A stretch of 57,320 nt of DNA, taken from Planctomycetota bacterium (GTDB taxonomy: Bacteria > Planctomycetota > Planctomycetia > Pirellulales > Pirellulaceae). The DNA lies in contig JAJRVM010000151.1 of the NCBI GenBank assembly GCA_024277285.1, positions 1 to 57,320 on the forward strand, written 5' to 3'. Position 1 is the first letter of the stretch. Every line of letters begins with the position of its first letter. The notes below the pieces were generated by a model. The model saw only the letters and a list, made by a program, of their open reading frames with translations. It ran no database searches and was not told the origin of the DNA. Below are positions 24,859-33,271 of the stretch, piece after piece. Made by a program: the position numbers and the translations under genes.

Positions 24859-26058
24859 CTATCCTCCATGAGTGATTTCGTTCCGATCCATCGTGCTCAT
24901 ATCGTCATTGCCAATATCGGGCGTTTCAATACGGGGTTTGGCGGCATCCCCCTCCAACATACCCGCTGTCGGCACTGTTGTTCTCTGCACGAACACGGTC
25001 ATCTGCCCGCGCCGCTGAATCTTCGCATCCGCACGCTCCATGAACCTGACTTGGCGAAGAACTAGCGGTGCGAGTGCAGTGGTGCTGAGCCGCGCGACTC
25101 CACTCGCGGCAACGGTGTTCTCCTCGCATCGCCCATCGGTCGGCACACAATCGGTTGCCGTTGCGTCGCGAGCAACAACGTCTTCACGAGCAGCCTCATC
25201 GCGGCTCCCATCCTCCCGCTGTTGGGACTTCGCCAGGTTGACGGGAAGTTTGGCAGTGACCCACACATCTGTGGCATCCCGGTTGGCTTCTTCGCGCGAG
25301 CGACCGTACCGCAACTGCCACAGGCAAGCTTGTTTCGAAAACGAATAGACGGCGGTCAAGGTGCAGACTTGAAAGCCCGCCAACCCATCCAGGAACCCCA
25401 GTCGCAAGACGTAAAGTTGCAGAAAACGGAGCGGGAGGTTGAAGAACAGCTTGGTCCAGCTAACTCGCCGCCTCTGTTCTTGCCACTTCGTGGCCTGATA
25501 GGTCGAGTAGCGGCGCATGCGTTGAAAATAGTCGTGATAGGTCCAGTAGCTGTAGTGCAGCAGTCGGTTCTTCAAGCGGCTGACGCGCCCCGAACTGATC
25601 GTCACCTCAGCATGGTCATAGTCGCCAGTATAGACGCCCAGATCGCGGCGAAACAACCGCAAGACGCAATCATTCTGCCAACCGCTGAAACGAATGCGAT
25701 GCCCCATGAAAAAGCTGGCTCGGTACAACCAGTAACCATCGTGTTCGGGATCGCGTTGCAGCAAGTCCCGAATCTCGTCGGCCAATTGATCCGGAATCCG
25801 CTCGTCCGCGTCCAGAATCAATACCCACGATTGCGTGGCTTGGGGAATCGCCCAGTTCTTGAAATCACCCGAATTGACATACGCGCGCTCGATGATCCGC
25901 ACGTCGCTCATGCCGCGCACGATCTCCAACGTGCGGTCAGTCGATCCCGAGTCGGCCAGCACGATTTCGTCGGCAACTTTGCGTGCCGAATGGAGACAGC
26001 CACGAATATTCGTCTCTTCATCCTTGCAGGGGATGATGACAGTCAACTTCCCAGCCAT
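24859..26058 (-). CDS. Family 2 glycosyltransferase (LPS core type) with long C-terminal tail
   Basis: A 399-residue glycosyltransferase. The start at 26058 gives MAGKLTVIIPCKDEETNIRG, the usual GT2 opening; ADSGSTDRT and the metal-binding ILDADERIPD follow within the first 90 residues, as in WaaE/KdtX-like LPS core glucosyltransferases. The catalytic domain and the C-terminal amphipathic part end near residue 265, where relatives stop. The last ~130 residues are rich in Arg, Thr, Ala and acidic residues with no predicted fold, so the tail may be a recent extension. It lies 25 bp after hldE in the same direction, so the two are probably co-transcribed. Confidence 0.9.
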   Translation of the reverse strand: MAGKLTVIIPCKDEETNIRGCLHSARKVADEIVLADSGSTDRTLEIVRGMSDVRIIERAYVNSGDFKNWAIPQATQSWVLILDADERIPDQLADEIRDLLQRDPEHDGYWLYRASFFMGHRIRFSGWQNDCVLRLFRRDLGVYTGDYDHAEVTISSGRVSRLKNRLLHYSYWTYHDYFQRMRRYSTYQATKWQEQRRRVSWTKLFFNLPLRFLQLYVLRLGFLDGLAGFQVCTLTAVYSFSKQACLWQLRYGRSREEANRDATDVWVTAKLPVNLAKSQQREDGSRDEAAREDVVARDATATDCVPTDGRCEENTVAASGVARLSTTALAPLVLRQVRFMERADAKIQRRGQMTVFVQRTTVPTAGMLEGDAAKPRIETPDIGNDDMSTMDRNEITHGG

Positions 26059-26083
26059 GTTTGCATATCCTCTTCCGCAACGA

Positions 26084-27736
26084 TCAGCCAGCAGCGCGCC
26101 AGCGCCGCTTCGCGTCAGCCGATTCTTGATGGGTCGGCATGGCAACGTTGTCAGTCGTACCCGTGGCCGCCGTGTTCTTATTCAGCGTACTTTCGTCCAG
26201 CGTACTTTCGTTCAGGCCGTCTTCGGGCAAAGCCAGCGTTGGGTGTGCCACATCTTTTCGGCCAAGGGAGTCGACGATCTTCGTCGTCGAGATACCGTCC
26301 ACCACTCCCGTGACTCGAATCTCACCCCCGTAGGCCTCGACCACTTCGCGTCCGACCACTTCGTGCGTCGCGTAGGTTCCCCCTTTGACCAATACGTCGG
26401 GACGCAGCTGTTCGAGCATCCGGTGGGGCGTGTCGTCGTCGAAGACGACAACACCATCGACACATGCCAGCGCGGCCAACAGTGCGGCGCGATCCGATTC
26501 GCCAATCACGGGCCGGCTGGGGCCCTTGAGTCGTCGTACACTGGCGTCACTATTGACGCCCACAACCAACACATCGCCATGGGCCGCGGCCTCAGCCAAA
26601 TAGGTAACATGCCCAACATGCAACAGGTCAAAGCAACCGTTGGTGAAGACGATTCTCCGCCCCAACTGACGCTGGCAATCACCAAACGCCTGCAGATCGT
26701 CCAACGTCAACAGACTGTCAAATTCTGGCTGTGACTGCAGCAGCAACTCACTGCGAATCTCGGCACGCGTCACTTTCGACACGCCGGTCCGCTCGACCTC
26801 CAATGCACCCGCGACATTACCCAGCTGCACCGCGTCCGCCGCGTCAACGTCTGCGGCACAGCAGATTCCTAGCATCGCTAGCACAACGTCCCCGGCACCC
26901 GTGATGTCGTACACGGCGCGCACACGAGTGCCGAATAATTGGCCTGCACCACGGCGTGGCACCAATGCCATACCATCACGGTCCAACGTGATAATGGCCA
27001 TCTCCAATTCCAGCTGATCGCACAACCGTTGGCCCGCTCGAAACGCATCTTCAGCTTGTTTGATGCGACAGCCGGTTGCCGACTCCGTTTCCACACGGTT
27101 CGGCTTCAGAAGCGTGGCACCCCGATACACACTGTAATCATCCGTGCGACGCGGATCGACTAAGACCGGCACTCCGGCAAACCGGCACGCATCGATCGTC
27201 GCGCGCAGCAACCGGGATGTGCAGACCCCTTTGCCATAGTCGCTGATCAGCACCGCATCGTATCGTGCGACCGACGCTTGCAGTGAACGAACCAATTCGT
27301 CCTCGATCCTGCGATCCAATGGCGCGCGCGTCTCGTTGTCAACGCGTAAGATCTGGTTCGGATGCCGCGCTGCCGCGCGGCCGATGAATCGCTCCTTCAC
27401 CGTCGTCGGGCGCGGCGGATCGACCATCACCAGTTCACCATCGACGTCGTCGTCGCTGAGCATACGGCTGAGCGTATTCCCGGCCTCGTCCTGGCCGACG
27501 ACTCCAGCACAAGCAACCGATGCATCGAGCCCGCGCAACATGGCACACACATTCGCGGCGCCACCCAATCGAGCCTCGGTGCTGTCGGCACGCAAGACGA
27601 TGACCGGAGCCTCCTGGCTGATCCGCTCGGCATCACCCCACGTATAGCGATCCAGAATCAAGTCACCAATCACCAAAAGGCGCGGCGACTCGATCTCCTC
27701 CAAAGCATGCACCAATCGCATTGCACTCTGTGTCAT
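26084..27736 (-). CDS. hldE: Bifunctional heptose-7-phosphate kinase / heptose-1-phosphate adenylyltransferase
   Basis: A 550-residue fusion making ADP-heptose for LPS. The N-terminal PfkB-type kinase has LGGAANVCAMLRGL (58-70) and the anion-hole motif DITGAGD (276-282). The C-terminal adenylyltransferase has FTNGCFDLLHVGH (363-375) with the HxGH motif and a KGGTYATHEVVG segment. A 58-residue tail after residue 492 is unlike the family and contains NESTLDESTLNKN, coded by a duplicated 15-bp unit (26183-26212). Start chosen at MTQSAMRL; the ribosome site is weak and M6 is possible. First gene of the hldE-GT2-waaF run. Confidence 0.95.
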   Translation of the reverse strand: MTQSAMRLVHALEEIESPRLLVIGDLILDRYTWGDAERISQEAPVIVLRADSTEARLGGAANVCAMLRGLDASVACAGVVGQDEAGNTLSRMLSDDDVDGELVMVDPPRPTTVKERFIGRAAARHPNQILRVDNETRAPLDRRIEDELVRSLQASVARYDAVLISDYGKGVCTSRLLRATIDACRFAGVPVLVDPRRTDDYSVYRGATLLKPNRVETESATGCRIKQAEDAFRAGQRLCDQLELEMAIITLDRDGMALVPRRGAGQLFGTRVRAVYDITGAGDVVLAMLGICCAADVDAADAVQLGNVAGALEVERTGVSKVTRAEIRSELLLQSQPEFDSLLTLDDLQAFGDCQRQLGRRIVFTNGCFDLLHVGHVTYLAEAAAHGDVLVVGVNSDASVRRLKGPSRPVIGESDRAALLAALACVDGVVVFDDDTPHRMLEQLRPDVLVKGGTYATHEVVGREVVEAYGGEIRVTGVVDGISTTKIVDSLGRKDVAHPTLALPEDGLNESTLDESTLNKNTAATGTTDNVAMPTHQESADAKRRWRAAG

Positions 27737-27890
27737 CCTTGACAACCACTTTCGTACTGAACCATCTCGCGGAGCATGTTTCACCGAAATGCTAGCACCT
27801 GTGACGGCACACACTTCGGTTCCGGCCCAGTGTTATACCCGAGCCACCCCGACCGAGGATAGATAATCTGGGTAGTTTCGCACGCAATTC

Positions 27891-27971
27891 GTAGAGTGTG
27901 TCAAGCTCGCCTCACCGCATGCGTTGCAGCGGCTTCCAAACCGAAAAGGCGAGAGTGTTGGCACACCCTAC
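27891..27971. repeat. REP-like imperfect inverted repeat
   Basis: The left arm GTAGAGTGTGTCAAGCTCG (from 27891) and the inverse of the right arm, GTAGGGTGTGCCAACACTC (ending at 27971), are near-identical, and both run on into CGCCT. The whole can fold into one long hairpin with a ~33-nt loop. No coding capacity. Confidence 0.65.
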
Positions 27972-28246
27972 AAGCGGTACGAAGTGGCGACGTGCCACTG
28001 CATGCTCGAACGAGTTCCCCATCCCGATCGATCTGGCGCTTTTTGACATCTAACCAACACGCCGCCTCACAATGCACGCAGTGTGAACCCTCTTGCGACT
28101 CCCCATCTTGCAGCTCGATCGCCGCTTCACACTGCTCAACTTGGCGTTCTCGTGTTCGCGTCGACTTGCGCTTTGTTGGAGGATCTGATACTGGAGGACG
28201 TACGGAATGAGCACTGGCACGGACGCGCGGTGGAAATCCGATCGCC

Positions 28247-28267
28247 GTGCTCGTTTTTCGCGAGCAC
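28247..28267. other. Perfect 7-bp stem-loop
   Basis: GTGCTCG pairs with CGAGCAC around a T-rich 7-nt loop. No T-tract follows on either strand and no gene ends nearby, so a terminator role is not supported. Confidence 0.4.
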
Positions 28268-28662
28268 CCACCTGCTGTCACTCCCATGGCACTCTCGGCC
28301 AGGTCGCCATAAATTCATAGTAACTGTCTCGCCGTTCCCGCCCCCATCACCCGGCTCGCGCCCCGTGGCAACGACGTTGTCGTGTTTCAGTTCGGCCAGC
28401 GATTACAGGTCGTGTCACACCAGAACGGAGGCAGGCGTCGTTTCCAGAGCAATTGCCAGATTTCGGAGGAATCGGGTGGGCAAGCCCCCCCCCTCGATTA
28501 TAGGTGCAGGCAATCTTGCCACAGCTCGAAAACGAATCATGACAGCGGAGAAGATCAAGGGCGTGTTTGCAAGGTGACGCTCGATGCCGTCCCGGTCAGG
28601 ACCGGAAAAAGGTGTCCGCGAGAAAAACCACCATCACGAAACACAATCACGCGCGAATGGCG

Positions 28663-29757
28663 TCATAATAATCGGATGCGTTCGAGATGTTGTTCAAGGA
28701 CGTCGAGTCCGCGGAGGATGTGGACGTCGATGACCAGGGCCCAGAGGGGGCAGGCGGCGATGCGCGTGGTGTCGATCTTGACCAGGTCCTTGCAGGTACA
28801 GACAACCGCATCGACTTCCGTGAGCCCTGCCACCCAGTCGGCAAGCTCAGCCAGATCGTCCTGGTCATAGTGGAAGTGGTCGGGAAAGGCGCGCCGAGCA
28901 ACCAGTTCACAACCAAGCTGTTCAAGCGAATGGTAGAATCCTTGCGGGTTTCCGATCCCGGCAAACGCGGCAATGCGGAGGCCCTTGAGCTGGTCGATCG
29001 AAACCACTTGTCCGGCTGCGTCGAGCAGCGATTGTGGACGATGGACCAGCTCGATCCAAGCTGCTTTGGGCGCTACTTTCAGCACCTCGGCGCGCAGCTG
29101 CCGCCGCCGCGCCTCATCCACCGCATCGGCGCGGGAGAGTGCGATCAGGTCAGCACGCGCCAACCGATGAATCGGCTCGCGCAACAGACCACGGGGCAAC
29201 ACGTGCCCGTATCCAAACGGCTGCAGCGCGTCGATCAAGACGATATCCAAATCGCGATGGATGCGGCGATGTTGAAACGCGTCGTCCAACACGATCAGCT
29301 GGCAAGCGTGTTGCCGGATGGCCAAGTGAGCGGCGGCAACGCGATCGGGATTCTGCAAGTGCGGCACTTCGGGCAAGCGCTGTGCCAGCTCGCGCGCTTC
29401 GTCATTCCCGGCTCGACTGCTATCGAGCCCGCCGCTGCCGTCGTCTTTGGGTGCCCGATAGCCACGACTGATCAGTGCCACGGCAACACCGTGGTGAGTG
29501 AACCAGTTGGCCAGCCAGGCGACCATGGGCGTCTTGCCGGTCCCGCCCGCGGTAATGTTTCCCACACTGATCACCGGTACATCGACCGTTTGCACTGCGG
29601 CACGGCCACGGTCGAAACGCCAGTTTCGCAGTTCGACCGCCCAGGTATAGGGAACTTCCATCGCGCGCAACAGAGTGCGCATAGCCGCAGCGGCCGCGCC
29701 ACGGCGCCGGCCGCTGATCAGTTCATGAAATCCCGCTGGCTCGAACAAGGGAGGCAC
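28663..29757 (-). CDS. lpxK: Tetraacyldisaccharide 4'-kinase
   Basis: A 364-residue lipid A 4'-kinase phosphorylating the tetraacyl disaccharide at the inner membrane. The N-terminal region has the P-loop SVGNITAGGTGKTP (64-77), preceded by VPYTWAVELRNWRFDRG. LIVLDDAFQHRRIHRDLDIV carries the family DDAFQH signature, and PRGLLREP follows. Length is normal. It lies 52 bp after a small basic protein gene. With hldE and waaF it shows that this planctomycete makes a heptose-containing LPS with phosphorylated lipid A; the other lpx genes are not in the window. Confidence 0.95.
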   Translation of the reverse strand: MPPLFEPAGFHELISGRRRGAAAAAMRTLLRAMEVPYTWAVELRNWRFDRGRAAVQTVDVPVISVGNITAGGTGKTPMVAWLANWFTHHGVAVALISRGYRAPKDDGSGGLDSSRAGNDEARELAQRLPEVPHLQNPDRVAAAHLAIRQHACQLIVLDDAFQHRRIHRDLDIVLIDALQPFGYGHVLPRGLLREPIHRLARADLIALSRADAVDEARRRQLRAEVLKVAPKAAWIELVHRPQSLLDAAGQVVSIDQLKGLRIAAFAGIGNPQGFYHSLEQLGCELVARRAFPDHFHYDQDDLAELADWVAGLTEVDAVVCTCKDLVKIDTTRIAACPLWALVIDVHILRGLDVLEQHLERIRLL

Positions 29758-29809
29758 GCTCTTGCCAATCTGCGCGTACTACGCCGACTTACGTCTGATC
29801 GCAATACGG

Positions 29810-30184
29810 CTACCCGTCATAAATCGATTGCGAGGCACGTGGCTTATCATCCCAAGAGTGAATAATCAACTCCTCATTGGACCAGTGGTACTTCTTGGCC
29901 GCCTGCTTCAGGTCATCGATCTGCAGCAGTGCCTCGGCCGCTTGAATACGTCCTCGATAGGTGCGCGGCTCGCGGCGTGAATCGAAAGCCAATCGAAAAC
30001 AATGTCGGCCACTCTGTTCCTTCATCCCCTTGATCGTCCCGATGCAACGTCGCCCTTTGAACACATCGGTTTCGGTGGGATAAATGTGAAACATGAAGCC
30101 ACCTTCGCGAAGCTTGCGGATCAGATCCGGCTTGGTTTGGGTGACTTGTTTCGCTTTCGTCGTCTTCTTTTTTTTCTTTGCCAT
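29810..30184 (-). CDS. Small basic protein of unknown function
   Basis: A 124-residue protein starting at 30184, with a Lys-rich N-terminus (MAKKKKKTTKAKQ). The body has a beta-rich segment (DVFKGRRCIGTIKGMKEQSG, then HCFRLAFDSR) and a C-terminal helix region (IQAAEALLQIDDLKQAAKKY). It reads like a compact globular domain but I recognise no family. It probably shares a transcript with lpxK. A Lys-rich tail suggests nucleic-acid contact, but this is only an inference. Confidence 0.72.
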   Translation of the reverse strand: MAKKKKKTTKAKQVTQTKPDLIRKLREGGFMFHIYPTETDVFKGRRCIGTIKGMKEQSGRHCFRLAFDSRREPRTYRGRIQAAEALLQIDDLKQAAKKYHWSNEELIIHSWDDKPRASQSIYDG

Positions 30185-30543
30185 CCAAGTTGTCCAGTCA
30201 TGTGTTCTGGGAACTCGCACCGAGACACAATCGCGTCAGCATGACGTGCCAAGCAGCAAAGCGCCACGCTGGAATGCGCCACACGGGCGGCCGAGTTCGG
30301 GTTGGGTGCGTTTACATTCGTGCGGGGCTGGCGTCTTGGTGTGTCAGATGCGTGCTGCGCAAGGTCATGACGCCGAGAACCCCAAAACATGTTCTCGCTC
30401 TGGCCACTTGACTCTCAACGCGAGCCGCTCGACCAGCGAGCGGATCCCGCGTTAGGAAACGACTTAGAACCTGTCACAAACTTCATGCCGACGCAACGAG
30501 TGCCGATTGCTCTAACGAGCTGACCCGGTTTCGGGACAGGTTC
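30185..30543. other. Spacer holding a MITE-like element
   Basis: A 359-bp stretch with no supported gene. Its right end is the inverted-repeat element at 30464-30547, which runs into the stop codon of the isocitrate dehydrogenase gene. Confidence 0.6.
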
Positions 30544-30547
30544 TTAA
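30464..30547. mobile_element. 84-bp MITE-like element with TTAGAACCTGTC ends
   Basis: The left arm TTAGAACCTGTC (30464-30475) and the right arm GACAGGTTCTTAA (30535-30547) are inverse complements apart from the last bases. The right arm contains the TAA stop of the isocitrate dehydrogenase gene (30544-30546). An inner CCCGAAACCGGG palindrome sits next to the right arm. The core AACCTGTC with following CACAA is shared with 16315. Terminal sequences of this kind occur in small insertion-sequence derivatives. Confidence 0.65.
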
Positions 30548-31641
30548 TTCATCTTCTGGCAAATGGCCTCGGCCATTTCCTGGGTCCCAACCGCAGTGGG
30601 ATCATCACGATGCGGCTTCAAGTCGTAAGTAACGTCCTTGCCTTCTACAATCACGGCGGCAATCGCGTTTTCCAATCGACTTGCCGCATCCTCCTCGCCC
30701 AAATGGCGGAGCATCAACATGGCCGAAAGAATGAGCGCCGTCGGATTAACCTTGTTCATCCCCTTGTACTTCGGAGCGCTTCCATGCGTAGCTTCAAAAA
30801 CGGCGCCGTCGGGCCCAAGGTTCATACCGGGTGCCATGCCAAGTCCGCCGACGATCCCCGCGCCCAGATCGCTTAAAATGTCACCGTACAGATTCGGCAG
30901 CACGATCACATCGTAGAGTTCGGGTTTTTGGGTCAACTGCATGCACATGTTGTCCACAATACGTTCCTCGAACTCGATATCCGGGAAGTCTTCGGCCACC
31001 TTTGTCGCCGTCGCCAGATACAGTCCATCCGAGTACTTCATGATGTTAGCTTTGTGAATCGCGGTCACCTTCTTACGGTTGTTCGTGCGTGCGTACTCGA
31101 ACGCACAGCGCACGATTCGTTCACTTCCCGAGATGCTGATCGGCTTGATCGATATCCCCGTCTCTTCACCGGCAGTCAGAATCTTTCGATCGGAAGGCAA
31201 CGAATTGATATACTCGATTAATTGGCTGGTCTCCGGCTTACCTGCCTCAAACTCGACTCCCGCATAGAGATCTTCCGTGTTCTCACGAACGATGACCAAG
31301 TCAACTCCCAGTTCACTGAAGAAACTGCGCACACCGGGGTAGTATTTGCAGGGCCTAATACAGGCGAACAGCCCGAGTTCCTGGCGGAGATAGACGTTGA
31401 TGCTGCGAAAGCCCTTGCCCACCGGCGTCGTGATCGGAGCCTTCAAGGCACACTTGGTACGCCGCACGCTGTCCAGCACGGCGTCGGGCAACGGCGTGCC
31501 CGTGCGTTCCATCACATCAACTCCCGCCTCCTGCACATCCCAATTGACCGCCACGCCCGTCGCATCAACGCATTTCCTCGACGCCTCGGCTAGTTCCGGA
31601 CCGGTACCATCTCCCGTAATCAACGTCACTTCGTGAGCCAT
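30544..31641 (-). CDS. icd: NAD-dependent isocitrate dehydrogenase
   Basis: A 365-residue isocitrate/isopropylmalate dehydrogenase family enzyme. The start at 31641 gives [20 protein letters not shown] with the nucleotide-fold Gly motif. [18 protein letters not shown] is the isocitrate-type substrate loop, [18 protein letters not shown] fits the NAD-IDH subgroup, and [20 protein letters not shown] and [17 protein letters not shown] complete the active site and cofactor region. The substrate loop favours isocitrate over isopropylmalate. Monocistronic; its stop lies inside a MITE-like inverted repeat that could also act as a transcript-end hairpin. Confidence 0.93.
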   Translation of the reverse strand: MAHEVTLITGDGTGPELAEASRKCVDATGVAVNWDVQEAGVDVMERTGTPLPDAVLDSVRRTKCALKAPITTPVGKGFRSINVYLRQELGLFACIRPCKYYPGVRSFFSELGVDLVIVRENTEDLYAGVEFEAGKPETSQLIEYINSLPSDRKILTAGEETGISIKPISISGSERIVRCAFEYARTNNRKKVTAIHKANIMKYSDGLYLATATKVAEDFPDIEFEERIVDNMCMQLTQKPELYDVIVLPNLYGDILSDLGAGIVGGLGMAPGMNLGPDGAVFEATHGSAPKYKGMNKVNPTALILSAMLMLRHLGEEDAASRLENAIAAVIVEGKDVTYDLKPHRDDPTAVGTQEMAEAICQKMN

Positions 31642-32288
31642 GTTTCTATACCCTTTGATTTTTGAAACTACATTGCCTGACCGCAGCAGGCCCTTGAACC
31701 ACCAGCAAACAACTCCGTAACACGCAACGACGCAGCGTGCCGATACCGAGTGAACCACCGTACGGTACATCATGAAATGCCCCAACCGCATGGCGTTCCA
31801 CGCGCGGAAAAACCAGTCCCCGTCCGGGTGCCACTATTGTGGCAGTCATCACGACCAAAATGCAAGAGCGCGAGTCTCGTGCGCGAGCCTTCAATCCAGG
31901 GAGTTCGCAACGTAGCACAACACCTCGCCCTGGTCAACGCACCGCACAATTGGCCAAACGACGTCCTTCCGACCATCGGCATGACGCATTTTCACGCTGA
32001 GAATTCGGTGTTTTTGAAGCACGAAAACCAGTACAATCAAGTAGTCGTCTTGGGCCACCCCTGCAGGCTTTCACTAGGCTTGTGCGACCCGATCCGAGAC
32101 CTGACGGCTGGCGACAAGGGCTATTACGGCGCTCCGCCTCCCTGCACGAAATAACTTATTCAATAGATACGACGCCCCAGAAAAACACCGACGGCAAAGT
32201 CAACGTGCCTTGCACGATCGAATGCACCGCAACCAAGACTCGGCTTTTTGAGGGACCTCAAAAACTTTCCGCTCCCAAGGGAATTGCC
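31642..32288. other. 647-bp divergent spacer, nothing recognised
   Basis: Lies between icd (minus) and the thioredoxin-like remnant (plus). No ORF here looks real, and no repeat longer than a few bases is seen. An AAGGGA ribosome site at its right end serves the ATG at 32289. Confidence 0.55.
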
Positions 32289-32744
32289 ATGAACCGAATC
32301 GTCGCACTGCGGACCATTCCGCTGGCCACATTCTGCTTGCTGCTGGCCGCTGGCCGGCTGGATGCCGTTCTCACGCTCGATCAGGCGCTCGAACTCTCAC
32401 GCAACACCGGTCGGCCTATTTTGGCAGTCGCCGGAAGCAAGACGTGACCACCCTGCCGGGCGCTGCTCCAACGGCTCAGTACGGACCGTTCGATCGCGCC
32501 GCTGGTGGCACAGTTTGTGCCTTTGAAAATCGACACGGAAACACCCGAGTGGGCAAAGTGGGCCCAACTTGGGCGGAACAAAAACGGCATGAACCAGTCC
32601 ACGACCGAGGCCGAGCCATTTTCGCGGCAGAGCGACGCCCGAACAGGAAGAAGAAGGCACGCGGTCAGTGCATCCCGAACCGAGTCCCGTGACGCCTGGG
32701 ATGAGCTCCGGCGAATCGAGCGGTCAACGGAGCCCCAATTGTAG
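32289..32744 (+). pseudogene. Thioredoxin-like exported protein with in-frame TGA at the CxxC position
   Basis: A good start (AAGGGA site) and signal peptide (residues 1-26) lead into LTLDQALELSRNTGRPILAV, then AGSKT, TGA (32445-32447), PPCRALLQRL, continuing open to TAG at 32744. The TGA is codon 53 and takes the place of the first Cys of a thioredoxin CPPC motif. The frame after it stays family-like to ETPEWAKWAQ. Beyond that it loses similarity (Arg/Ser/Glu-rich, no fold), and the usual second half of the domain is missing. Two readings are possible: a pseudogene with a nonsense mutation and a 3' deletion, or a selenocysteine UPPC protein. I favour the first because of the degraded 3' part. 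Confidence 0.7.
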
Positions 32745-33271
32745 GCGTTTTCCCAATTCGGCCAGCCACTACACCCCCTTTTGGGGAAAACCGCCAGCGA
32801 ATGGGATCAAAACGCGGCCTGAGGTCGTCTATACTAGAAGTGAGCTGCCAACCAACGAGAATAAGACCACGATTTGCTTTCGCGGTAGCGCGAAAACGCC
32901 CGTGGCCCCCGATCGTTTGTGGCGGCAGGGCCATACTGGGACAGGGCCATACTGGGACAAGCGCCCGGCGGTAGTCGAAACCACCAGATGCAAAGATCGA
33001 ATGCGTGTTTTCTTGGTACGAACGCCAACCACACCCCTCGCAGGAACGGGAGCACACTCTGGTCCGGCATACTATTGGCTGGCCGGTGCACGCGTCTCGC
33101 AACAAGAATCACAGGGCGGCAGAGCCGCCAACCAACTCCGAGCTAGCGCTCGGGGCCCCATTGGCCCGCTCCCGTTGGTCGTTGGAACTTTGTCAAGAAA
33201 GTTAGCGATCTTTGGAGTTAGTAATACAGGGCGGCATGAACGGAACCCCTTGAGAAGAATCGCGAGAGAGC
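32745..33271. other. 527-bp spacer without a gene
   Basis: Only a 16-bp direct repeat is seen: CAGGGCCATACTGGGA occurs twice head to tail at 32926-32957. The promoter of the 1298-residue protein gene should be here, but no consensus is evident. Confidence 0.55.
32926..32957. repeat. 16-bp tandem repeat, two copies
   Basis: CAGGGCCATACTGGGA is repeated exactly, with a third partial copy of a related GGGACA motif around it. Confidence 0.85.

Larger units (their letters stand above)
27737..28662. other. 926-bp spacer without a supported gene
   Basis: No frame here has a credible ribosome site plus protein-like composition. It contains the REP-like inverted repeat at 27891-27971 and a perfect 7-bp stem-loop, GTGCTCG-TTTTTCG-CGAGCAC, at 28247-28267. 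The promoter of hldE should lie at its left end, but I see no clear consensus. Confidence 0.6.

Noticed and set aside
27901..28287. A 128-residue minus-strand ORF with paired cysteines (HCVHC, CRVC)
   Set aside because: It overlaps the REP-like inverted repeat, has no ribosome site, and its composition fits random GC-rich DNA.
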